This document shows, one piece after another, positions 55,016 to 62,955 of a DNA stretch of 64,000 bases (position 1 is its first letter; each line of letters opens with the position of its first letter). The translations under genes were made by a program, and so were the position numbers. The DNA is taken from assembly GCF_007830295.1 (NCBI RefSeq), contig NZ_VLKC01000002.1, positions 139,552-203,551 on the forward strand. Direction: 5' to 3'. The notes under the pieces are model-generated. The model was not told the origin of the DNA, did not search any database, and worked only from the letters and a program-made list of their open reading frames with translations. Source of the DNA: Sporomusa sp. KB1 (GTDB lineage Bacteria > Bacillota > Negativicutes > Sporomusales > Sporomusaceae).

Positions 55016-56182
55016 TCAATTCTTAACCACGCAACCCAATAAACGCGCCATACGCTGTTCTAGTGGCTCCAATAAGTTATCAATATCTTCTTTTCTTTTT
55101 TCGATGACTACGCGCGGAATCTGGGCAAGCATTGCGTCAAGATCGACAGTTGAGAGCATTTTGATACTTTCACAGCAACAGATATCTTTGCATAAACCAC
55201 ACTGCGTGCAGCGCGACATATCCAGAGAGATGCTGCAAAGGTCATCCTGCTTGAAAATAATGATGGCCGCAGTTGGACAGGCCTCCGCACAGGCTCCACA
55301 GCCATTGCAGTTGTCGGCAATGCGAATATCCCCCCAAAGACTGCTTTGAAAGCCCGTAGATGCCGTCATGTTCTGGAGTTGCTTTAGAGAGTTAAGCAAC
55401 GAGCACCACTTTTCCGGCAAATACTTAGGCTCTCCCATGGGATTTTGCAGTCCGTTACTATCTTCCGGGCGCTTGTCAGCAGTACCGAAGACGATTTCCG
55501 GCAGCACCTGGGTAACGAGGCTCTCACTTTTTCTCTTAAAAGCGGTGAGAAAGGCTCGGCGAGATATACCTGTTGCCTCCCCTTCTGTGACAGGCAGGGG
55601 TTTGATTTTTTCCGGAATCTTCTGGACAAGCGCAATCACGTTAGGATACTTCCAGTATTCCAGTAACTGGTTTGCCGTATCAGCCATTGTCTGAACCAGA
55701 ACGCAAAGCTTGCTCTGCGAACAATTTGCACAAGAGGCATTGATGATAGACACGTTGGTTGCGCCTCGAAGAACCGCATCGACAAGAATGGATTCCTCAC
55801 ACCGGGCGATACACTGCACGGCAATAGCGCGCTGACGCTCAGTGGGATGAGTCTTGAGGTAGGCCTCACAAGCAAAGGCGACCGCTCCCGAATTTTGCAC
55901 GTGGAGTGCGACAAGGGAGTGTAGCTCTTTGTTAGAAGGCAGTTTTGCAGCGAGGGCACCGCTGGGGCAGACCGAAGTGCAGGCACCGCATCCGGTACAC
56001 TTTTCAGCCAGTAAGGCAAGATCTTCCTCGCAGGTAATGGCGCCACTGGGGCAGACCGAGGAACAGAGCCGACAAGAGCTATGAAGATGCCGCTTGCGCA
56101 GGCACCGTTTTTCATGCATAACTATACCCCGCTTGTCAAGCTTGGCACAGGCTTCTGTAAATTGTTCAAGTTTAGACAACAT
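55016..56182 (-). CDS. Polyferredoxin with MvhD-like middle domain
   Basis: 388 residues. Residues 37-75 have two 4Fe-4S motifs (CRLCSSVCP; CTGCGACTSVCP). Residues ~100-170 (GAVAFACEAYL, QCIARCEESILVDAVLRGAT, ASCANC) resemble the MvhD/HdrA-linked iron-sulfur domain. SRRAFL at 207-212 looks like a Tat motif but has no hydrophobic run. Residues ~290-335 hold two more clusters (CNGCGACAEACP; CTQCGLCKDICC). It may connect a cytoplasmic donor with the NapGH-like branch. This multi-domain layout is not one I can name. Confidence 0.75.
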   Translation of the reverse strand: MLSKLEQFTEACAKLDKRGIVMHEKRCLRKRHLHSSCRLCSSVCPSGAITCEEDLALLAEKCTGCGACTSVCPSGALAAKLPSNKELHSLVALHVQNSGAVAFACEAYLKTHPTERQRAIAVQCIARCEESILVDAVLRGATNVSIINASCANCSQSKLCVLVQTMADTANQLLEYWKYPNVIALVQKIPEKIKPLPVTEGEATGISRRAFLTAFKRKSESLVTQVLPEIVFGTADKRPEDSNGLQNPMGEPKYLPEKWCSLLNSLKQLQNMTASTGFQSSLWGDIRIADNCNGCGACAEACPTAAIIIFKQDDLCSISLDMSRCTQCGLCKDICCCESIKMLSTVDLDAMLAQIPRVVIEKRKEDIDNLLEPLEQRMARLLGCVVKN

Positions 56183-56191
56183 GTACTTCTT

Positions 56192-57076
56192 TCACCTCCA
56201 GGGAAATCGAATCGCCTGAACAGGACAATGATCTGCACATTCTCTGCACTTAATGCAGTCGCTGATACCACCTGTTCCACTGCCATTCTTAAGATCCACG
56301 TCAAAGCTGCAGGCACTGCGGCATCGCTGACACTTGGTATCATGGCTTTCTTCCAGACAAAGAGAACGATCCACCGTAGGCACAAGCGTGCGGTTGAACC
56401 TGCTAAAGAGGCTGAGCAGCGCTCCGACAGGACATAATTTGCTGCACCACTTTTTCAGGAGCACAAGTTCAACAATGATTATAACGGGGAAAACAATAAG
56501 ATCGAACGACGGCTCGTTGAAATGCAGGAGACGGATCAGGGCAAACAAAGTCCCGAAAACGAGTCCAATTGGACAGATGAGACAAAATACGGGAAACCCG
56601 AAGATGGCGGAAGATCCCAAGGTTACACCGAGAATAACCAGCCCTGAAGTAGAATTCTTTTCTGTACCTGAACTCTCCTGAGAGCCGGAAGCCGTTGTTA
56701 TTTCTCCGTCTGCAAGAATTGCCTGCGCCGAATCATCATTGGTGGTACTATTCGTAAAGCTCTGCTGGCCTTCATCGACTTTGTTGACTACTAATTTGCG
56801 CACTAGGGGAATAGGACAGATCCAGCCGCAAAAGACACGCCCCAACAACGCAGTCAGTCCGGCAATCACGAGAAACGAAACTAGCAAATGCGGCAGGAGC
56901 TCCCGGCCGGCAAGCGCCGTTTCCAGGTAGCCCAGAGGGCAAATTGCGGCGATATTCTCCACTCCGAACGCGGAAAGAGACCCCGTACCGGCATTTTTGA
57001 CCGCACCAATAATAATAGTGACAGCCACGACCGCCATGGTTGTTATTCTCAGCGTTCTTGTTCTATTTCTGCTCAT
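56192..57076 (-). CDS. NapH-like membrane ferredoxin
   Basis: 294 residues. Membrane helices at the start (MAVVAVTIIIGAVKNAG), CPLGYLE, FCGWICPIPL and CLICPIGL, CPVGALLSL loops typical of NapH/NosR-type quinol-oxidising proteins. C-terminal 4Fe-4S motifs are CQRCRSACSFDV and CIKCRECADHCP. A soluble Ser/Thr-rich loop of about 50 residues (residues ~107-150) is inserted between the middle helices. Overlaps the NapG-like gene by 4 bp. Confidence 0.85.
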   Translation of the reverse strand: MSRNRTRTLRITTMAVVAVTIIIGAVKNAGTGSLSAFGVENIAAICPLGYLETALAGRELLPHLLVSFLVIAGLTALLGRVFCGWICPIPLVRKLVVNKVDEGQQSFTNSTTNDDSAQAILADGEITTASGSQESSGTEKNSTSGLVILGVTLGSSAIFGFPVFCLICPIGLVFGTLFALIRLLHFNEPSFDLIVFPVIIIVELVLLKKWCSKLCPVGALLSLFSRFNRTLVPTVDRSLCLEESHDTKCQRCRSACSFDVDLKNGSGTGGISDCIKCRECADHCPVQAIRFPWR

Positions 57077-57672
57077 ACGCTTTCGTCACCTTTCCGGACA
57101 ATGGGTGTGACGACGATACCGCGAACATTGCCGCCAATGTATGACCTCATCACCAGTGCGGGGCAGACTTTTTCGCAAAGGCCGCAGCCATTGCAGGTAT
57201 GGGAATCGACCACCGGATGCCCCTGACCATCAAGCGTGATCGCGTGATAGGGGCACGCGTTCAGGCACACCATACAACCACGTGAGTCCCATGCAATGCA
57301 GGTGTCCTGCTGCACGGTCGCCAGTCCAATCTTCACAGTCGTACTGTCAAAAGGTTTTAAGGCTTGGGTAGGACAGACCTCGACACATTTATTGCAAAAG
57401 TTGCAGTACCCGAGATGAAACTTCATTACCGGTGTACGCGCATCCAGGATGCTGTCCGATAAATTCGCCAGACCGATCACGGAAGTTGGGCAGACACTGC
57501 GGCAGCGGTCACATCTAAGGCATCTGGAGATAAAAGCTGCCTCGTTCTGTCCTCCCGGAGGACGAAGAAGGGCTTTGCGCGGGAGAACCGTTAAAGCCCC
57601 GCCAAGGCCAAGAAGAACCGCAACTCCTCCGGTCATTTTGAGAAAGGTACGCCGGGTGGAACAGGTCAGCAT
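57073..57672 (-). CDS. NapG-like periplasmic ferredoxin, Tat-exported
   Basis: 199 residues. A Tat signal (STRRTFLKMTGGVAVLLGLGG) leads to four 4Fe-4S motifs (CLRCDRCRSVCP, CNFCNKCVEVCP, CMVCLNACP and CNGCGLCEKVCP). NapG pairs with NapH to pass quinol electrons to a periplasmic reductase. The stop and start codons overlap those of the neighbours. Confidence 0.88.
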   Translation of the reverse strand: MLTCSTRRTFLKMTGGVAVLLGLGGALTVLPRKALLRPPGGQNEAAFISRCLRCDRCRSVCPTSVIGLANLSDSILDARTPVMKFHLGYCNFCNKCVEVCPTQALKPFDSTTVKIGLATVQQDTCIAWDSRGCMVCLNACPYHAITLDGQGHPVVDSHTCNGCGLCEKVCPALVMRSYIGGNVRGIVVTPIVRKGDESV

Positions 57673-58358
57673 TTATGCTTGACCTCTACGGTAGTTTCGG
57701 CAAGCATATCTTCGAGAATGTTACGTTCGAGGCGCAAGTAGCCAGTGGTGACTTTGGCCAAAGCTTTATAAAAATCTGTCCCGGCATACTTCTCAATGTC
57801 GGCACATAACGCCGGAACCCAGTTCAAAAGATGCTTTGTAAGAAAGCCCAGCTGCTCCTCAATATAGACTGAGACTGCCGCCCAATCATCTGTATCTAAG
57901 GCCTGTTGTGTCCCGCGACACAGGTAGGCCATGAATTCAAGTTCAAGGGCGATATGATCTTCCGGAACATCTTGCGTTTCCACCTTGGTCAGGCCTTTTG
58001 CCCGGTATGCCGCCATCACTTGATCCCGAGCCTCTTGCATGATGAGCCGCTTCGGACTTGTGTAAACCGACTCGTATGGATACGCAGCTTCGTTTCCGAC
58101 TATCCCCGCACCAAGAAATACCCTCGCGTAGTCCACAGCCAAATCAGTCAAGGGATCGTTTCCAGGATGACGGAGATACTCTTCAAGCATCCGGTATCCT
58201 CCGGCAAGTTCATCTTCACCGCACTCGGCGGGAAAGCACATATCTTCCATCTGCTTCAGCAAGGTTTGATCAACTTCAATCTTGTAGAGTCGCCCCAGAA
58301 ACTGATATAGTTTCTCCCTGTTGGCGATAATCGCTGAGTACTCTGCTATTTTCTCCAC
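57666..58358 (-). CDS. TorD/DmsD-family chaperone
   Basis: 230 residues, all helical. Family marks: YQFLGRLYKIEVDQTLL, LAVDYARVFLGAG, YPYESVYTSPKRLIMQEA, ALELEFMAYLC and HLLNWVPALCADIEKYA. Such proteins bind the Tat leader of the molybdoenzyme and hold it for cofactor insertion. Fits the adjacent catalytic subunit. Confidence 0.9.
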   Translation of the reverse strand: MEKIAEYSAIIANREKLYQFLGRLYKIEVDQTLLKQMEDMCFPAECGEDELAGGYRMLEEYLRHPGNDPLTDLAVDYARVFLGAGIVGNEAAYPYESVYTSPKRLIMQEARDQVMAAYRAKGLTKVETQDVPEDHIALELEFMAYLCRGTQQALDTDDWAAVSVYIEEQLGFLTKHLLNWVPALCADIEKYAGTDFYKALAKVTTGYLRLERNILEDMLAETTVEVKHKC

Positions 58359-58425
58359 TTTTTTCCCCCATTTTTGTTATGAAAGTCAGGGAAGAAATAC
58401 CTCATTTCTTCCCCACGTTCATAAT

Positions 58426-59280
58426 TTAAAAAAACTGCTTAATACTACTTCCGAGTAAGAACATCATTACTCGAAAGGCAACGCCTGCTGCCAAAACGGA
58501 GAGCAGACCGAGCTTGACCGATGTAAGCGGCGAGATACTCGCCGTATTTTTCGTGTAAAACTTCGTCATCAGCACTGCAGGAACCAATAAACCGATCAGC
58601 ACCAATCCGCCCCAGAAGAGCGATGCCAGATTACCAGCCAAAACCCGCGCGACTGATCGAGTCACATCAGGATAAGGAGCAGCAGCTATATGTCCTAAGT
58701 ACGCAATGAGCAGCACCGTTTGGATTGCGATTGCAATCAGTGCAGCCTGTTTGATCATTGCTAGTGCAGTTGTGTCGACGTCTTCTGTGCGTGCAAGCAG
58801 CACACCGGTACAAAAACAACCCATAACCGCTGCCGAAGCTACATAAAATACCGGTAGAATCCAGGTGTTCCAGGCAGGTATGGACGCCATCACATACGCA
58901 TCACCATTCACAAAGGCAAGCACGACCGCAAGTACCGCCCCGACGGTTGCGATTATTTTACATGTCACAGCAGCTGCGTTTCTCCTCAAGGCCAGTAAAT
59001 AAATAAAGATGGTCAGACCTACCAGGAAAATCATCGTCGACTCCATAAAGATTCCGGAGGTTGGATGACCCAGTGCACCAAACATCCGTTCCGGATGACC
59101 TAAGTGCAGAGTGCTTGACATACCGCCAATACCTAAGGCCACAATCGCAAGTATCGAACTTATTGTTCTGATTTGCCTTGCCTTGCCACACCATTCGGTC
59201 AGAACAACAGCGCCGACAAAGGTTCCGCACCCCAGTCCAACAAATAGTGTAAAGAAAACCAATGGCCATTGAATACTCAT
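58426..59280 (-). CDS. DmsC/NrfD-like membrane anchor subunit
   Basis: About 284 residues with eight or nine membrane helices (WPLVFFTLFVGLGCGTFVGAV, HLGHPERMFGALGHPTSGIF, ...). LGHPERM and the following Pro/Ser features match DmsC anchors, which take electrons from menaquinol. AAGGAGTGATAAC places the start at 59280, with an upstream alternative at 59373 that overlaps dmsB and is rejected. Confidence 0.9.
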   Translation of the reverse strand: MSIQWPLVFFTLFVGLGCGTFVGAVVLTEWCGKARQIRTISSILAIVALGIGGMSSTLHLGHPERMFGALGHPTSGIFMESTMIFLVGLTIFIYLLALRRNAAAVTCKIIATVGAVLAVVLAFVNGDAYVMASIPAWNTWILPVFYVASAAVMGCFCTGVLLARTEDVDTTALAMIKQAALIAIAIQTVLLIAYLGHIAAAPYPDVTRSVARVLAGNLASLFWGGLVLIGLLVPAVLMTKFYTKNTASISPLTSVKLGLLSVLAAGVAFRVMMFLLGSSIKQFF

Positions 59281-59284
59281 GTTA

Positions 59285-59860
59285 TCACTCCTTCCATGTA
59301 GCAATCTTACTGTGCAGGATATACCGGGCAGAAGGACGGTTTCCCACATCAGGTAGAACATGCACGCTGTCACTGCCAGCTTTTTGGATTACTTTTGCTA
59401 CTTCACTGTTCGGGTCGTCGATGTCGCCAACAAATCGGCACCCAGCCGGACAATTCTTAACACAAGCCGGCTGCTCGCCAACGGCCTGCAACTGGGTACA
59501 CAGCGTGCACTTTTCCACTACCTTGGTCTCTTCGTTGAAGGTGCGGACTCCATAGGGGCAGGCCATCATGCAATACCGGCAACCGATACATTTTTCTTTA
59601 TCAACGAGGACAGTTCCATCCGCACTCTTATAGGACGCCCCTGTCGGACATACCTTGACGCATTGCGGATCTTTACACTCTTGGCACATGGCCGGCAGAT
59701 AGTACATTTGTATGTTCGGATACGTGCCTGTCGGTCCCACCGTCAACACTTTATTCCATGTACATCCGAGGACGACTCCATTTTCCTGTTTGCATGCTAC
59801 CTCACAGGATTTACAGCCAATGCAGCGATCTAAATCCACTACCATAGTTCTTTGTGACAT
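59285..59860 (-). CDS. DmsB-like iron-sulfur subunit
   Basis: 191 residues with four 4Fe-4S motifs (CIGCKSCEVACKQENG, CQECKDPQCVKVCP, CIGCRYCMMACPYG and CTLCTQLQAVGEQPACVKNCP). Transfers electrons from the anchor to the catalytic subunit. Stop and start spacing is 2-4 bp with both neighbours. Confidence 0.94.
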   Translation of the reverse strand: MSQRTMVVDLDRCIGCKSCEVACKQENGVVLGCTWNKVLTVGPTGTYPNIQMYYLPAMCQECKDPQCVKVCPTGASYKSADGTVLVDKEKCIGCRYCMMACPYGVRTFNEETKVVEKCTLCTQLQAVGEQPACVKNCPAGCRFVGDIDDPNSEVAKVIQKAGSDSVHVLPDVGNRPSARYILHSKIATWKE

Positions 59861-59862
59861 AA

Positions 59863-62556
59863 TTACACCTCCTTATCTTTCAAAGGAGTAGGATCAGACG
59901 GCTCAGGAAGCCATTGCTTGAACTCCTCTGGTTTCAGCCAAACGCCTTTAGGCGGCCCGTCGGCTTTCGATACCTTGACAAGATATCCTCGCAGGGTGTA
60001 AGTACCTATTACATCATTGAACGGAGCATCATTCTTGGAAAGTACGTTGACGTTCACTTCTTTCCAGCCATGAGTATCAGTGTTCAAGGTTTCCGGCGTC
60101 CAAAACCGTTCCATGTAAACAACTCCCGGATTGATTCCTTCCGTCACCCAGGCCTTGGCCTTAATTTTGCCGCGCAGCGACTCGACATTCACCCAGTCTC
60201 CCTGGGACACGCCATACTTCGCTGCCGACTTGGAGTGAATCCAGATTTCCGGTGCAGGATAAATTTCTCTTAGCCACGGAACGTTCCGCAAGGTCCCGTG
60301 GTGGAAATAGGGAAGCCTGCCATTAGTCATGACTAATGGAAATTTCTTGGCGAGTTCACTGCCTTCAAGCGGACTTTCGTGAGGTTCCTCGAAATAAGGC
60401 AGTGGATCATAGTCTTTTGATGCCGGCGGCAACGGATATGGAGCGTAAGGAGCCCCTGTCCGGGCCAGAGTGATGAATGCTTCACCATAAATCTCAACTT
60501 TTTTGCTTGGCCGTCCAAAACCCTTAGGCTTCCCGGTCTTCGGATCGATCTCCTTATAGGTGTAATACTTACGCCATTTGTCAATAGGCATGGCTTCGTA
60601 AGGTACTTTTTCCGCGAGTTCCTTAAAAGTCATTCCCAGTTTGAGCTTGCAATTATAGTCCAGAAATTCTTCCATCGAGTTCCAATACGGCTGCTCCGGC
60701 GCCGTCTTCGCCGGGTCAAAGGAGTCTTTGCAGGCCTGATGCCCCAATTCTCCACACCGCTTAGCAATTTTGGCCCAGATTACAGTTTCGTTCATGGTCT
60801 CATAAGTGTGCGTAACAGCTTGCCGAACAAACAGCATGTTGAGCGGTGGGACGACATAATCCGACTCCAGCCACTCCTGAACCGGCAATAGAACATCTGC
60901 ATAAGCCGAGAATGATGTAGGATACATATACATGTGAACGATGAATTCCATTTTCTCCAAGGCTTCAATCCATGACGATGCATTACCAAGCACAGCGAGC
61001 TTGTTACCGGAGCGTTCAAGCCATGCACGAACCGGATACGGTTCCCCTGTCTTAATTGCCTGCAGAACAGTTGGATTATGGCAAGATCCCCACGAATTCG
61101 CGCCCTTGTACTCAGCACCACCCAGCCGTTTCCTGAATTGTTCAGCAGGTAATAATTTATAAAGCGGCGAAACCGCAGAGTCGCCAAATTTGACGTCCCC
61201 AAAGTTCTGCAGGAGTGTCCCTGGTTTTTGCACATACCCCATTATTAAGTCAAGTGCACAGGCTGCCATAGCGGCCTGGGCCGATTGAGGATGCTGGTCT
61301 GTTGCAACACCAAGACAGAGGCCACCAGGGCCCTGGGCATAGATTTTTATTGCTTTTTCGATCATGCCCGCATCGAGCCAGCAGATTTCTGCCGCTTTTT
61401 CGAGAGTAAAAGGCTCACACCGCTCCTTATAAAGCTGGAACCCGGTCTTACATTCAACACCGTTTACCGAAAAAGTCCCGAACAGTTCGGGATCGAGATT
61501 GTCATCCCATGGATAAGGCAATGGCTTCGCTGATTGCGTCTTCTTATCCCACACCACATAGGTATTAGAATCACCGCCAGGCATGATATCGCTTTCGCGG
61601 AGACACATTTTGGTCTGCGTGTTTACGAGGAATGGGAGATTGGACCATTTCATTACAAATTCTTCGTCGTAGAGTTTATGTTCGATAATATACCGAATCC
61701 AGCAAAGTTCAAGCGCCACATCGGTGCCCGGTCTGATCGGCAGCCAGACATCTGCCTTAGCAGCATCTGCTGTAAATCGTGGATCGACCACGACAGTCTG
61801 CACGCCCCGCGCCCTAAGTTCTACAACGGCCCGTCCGCCCTGTGACGGACTGTTGTTCGCAGGACACGACCCCCAAATCACTAAAGTCTTCATCGGCGTA
61901 TCGTCGTAGAAGTAAATTTCATGGCCCTCGCTGTCAGCAATACTGGTGGTTTGGTACTTCATATCTGTATTTCCATAAATCATGTTATAGCATACTGTCC
62001 TTGGCATATAGCATTGCTGAGCACCTGGCTCGAACCAGTTTGGCGTTCCGAACACACTGGCGAACCTTCTAACACTGCCAAATTCCGGATTTCCGCCACC
62101 GCCGGTAGTACAAAGAACGGCCTCTGCTCCATACTTTTCACGAATTTCCATAAGTTTCTTAGCAATTGTATCAATCGCCTCTTCCCATGAGACACGCTTC
62201 CATTTGTTCTCACCCCGCTCACCAACACGAACCATTGGGTACTTGTTGCGGTTGGGATTATAAAGAGCCTGTAGGCCGGCAAGCCCTTTGGCACACACCT
62301 TGCCTCTGGTCATTGGCTGATCCGGATCGCCTTCCAGCTTTATCAGGCGGCCATCTTTCACATGGGCCAGGATACCACACTTGCCGATACACCCTCGGCA
62401 ACATGTCCTGATGACCTTTGTCGCCGCTGTTTTCGCAGGCTCCTCTGCGGCTTCACCTCGCATGAATCCCTTCAACGAGCCGCTGAACGATGCCGCAATC
62501 CCGGTTATGGCAGTCGCTTTGAGGAACTGTCTTCTGTTAAGTACTAGTTGTTTCAT
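59863..62556 (-). CDS. Tat-exported molybdopterin oxidoreductase, catalytic subunit (DMSO reductase superfamily)
   Basis: 897 residues. Tat signal NRRQFLKATAITGIAAS. 4Fe-4S motif C53-x2-C56-x3-C60-...-C88, then DYLRPKGRG-like cofactor-binding regions (GGGGNPEFGSVRRFASVFGT). In the Mo-ligand region the sequence is AQQCYMPRTVCYN, so Cys182 is the likely molybdenum ligand rather than the Ser of DmsA, closer to thiosulfate/tetrathionate/arsenate-type enzymes. C-terminal MopB_CT-like domain (VMTNGRLPYFHHGTLRNVPW, GDWVNVESLRGKIKAKAWVT). Substrate cannot be assigned. First gene after a sigma-54 promoter. Confidence 0.9.
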   Translation of the reverse strand: MKQLVLNRRQFLKATAITGIAASFSGSLKGFMRGEAAEEPAKTAATKVIRTCCRGCIGKCGILAHVKDGRLIKLEGDPDQPMTRGKVCAKGLAGLQALYNPNRNKYPMVRVGERGENKWKRVSWEEAIDTIAKKLMEIREKYGAEAVLCTTGGGGNPEFGSVRRFASVFGTPNWFEPGAQQCYMPRTVCYNMIYGNTDMKYQTTSIADSEGHEIYFYDDTPMKTLVIWGSCPANNSPSQGGRAVVELRARGVQTVVVDPRFTADAAKADVWLPIRPGTDVALELCWIRYIIEHKLYDEEFVMKWSNLPFLVNTQTKMCLRESDIMPGGDSNTYVVWDKKTQSAKPLPYPWDDNLDPELFGTFSVNGVECKTGFQLYKERCEPFTLEKAAEICWLDAGMIEKAIKIYAQGPGGLCLGVATDQHPQSAQAAMAACALDLIMGYVQKPGTLLQNFGDVKFGDSAVSPLYKLLPAEQFRKRLGGAEYKGANSWGSCHNPTVLQAIKTGEPYPVRAWLERSGNKLAVLGNASSWIEALEKMEFIVHMYMYPTSFSAYADVLLPVQEWLESDYVVPPLNMLFVRQAVTHTYETMNETVIWAKIAKRCGELGHQACKDSFDPAKTAPEQPYWNSMEEFLDYNCKLKLGMTFKELAEKVPYEAMPIDKWRKYYTYKEIDPKTGKPKGFGRPSKKVEIYGEAFITLARTGAPYAPYPLPPASKDYDPLPYFEEPHESPLEGSELAKKFPLVMTNGRLPYFHHGTLRNVPWLREIYPAPEIWIHSKSAAKYGVSQGDWVNVESLRGKIKAKAWVTEGINPGVVYMERFWTPETLNTDTHGWKEVNVNVLSKNDAPFNDVIGTYTLRGYLVKVSKADGPPKGVWLKPEEFKQWLPEPSDPTPLKDKEV

Positions 62557-62680
62557 CTGTTCTCTCCTCTACCGCTAAATAATCAGGTATGAACCTCTTC
62601 ATATGTCAGCTGAACCACTCACCTTCTTTCAGTAAAATCATGTCTTTAGCGATTGTTGCTTGGCAAGCCCTATATATTAA

Positions 62681-62698
62681 TTGCAAGTTCAATGCCAA
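62681..62698 (-). promoter_or_regulatory. Sigma-54 (-24/-12) promoter of the molybdoenzyme operon
   Basis: On the minus strand TTGGCAT, five bases, TTGCAA: near-perfect to the consensus TGGCAC-N5-TTGCA, 125 bp ahead of the first gene and pointing to it. Confidence 0.85.
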
Positions 62699-62709
62699 CT
62701 GTCCCTCAC

Positions 62710-62739
62710 CCGCAAAAGCTGGTATAGCAGCTTTTGCGG
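62710..62739. promoter_or_regulatory. Inverted repeat adjacent to the sigma-54 promoter
   Basis: CCGCAAAAGCTG and CAGCTTTTGCGG (12-bp perfect arms, 6-bp spacer) lie 12 bp upstream of the -24 element. Candidate binding site for the neighbouring activator or another regulator. No T-tract follows, so not an obvious terminator. Confidence 0.6.
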
Positions 62740-62867
62740 ACTATCGTTTCAGCTTATTTAGTAAAAAATTTAAACTTTTTTCTCAAATTTAAACTTTTAG
62801 TAAAAAGCTCCACCCGTTTTCAAAATGGTACCAGAACATATAAAATGCATTTTTCATATACATAAAA

Positions 62868-62905
62868 AAACACTCCCAGCTCTTTTACCATAAAACTGGA
62901 AGTGA
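62868..62905 (-). terminator. Terminator of the sigma-54 activator gene
   Basis: CACTTCCAG and CTGGGAGTG arms, then TTTTTTTATG on the minus strand, 50 bp after the activator stop. Confidence 0.75.
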
Positions 62906-62955
62906 TGATTTCTTATCCTATTTTAAGTTCGTGTCTAGCCCTGAAAATACCTGAT

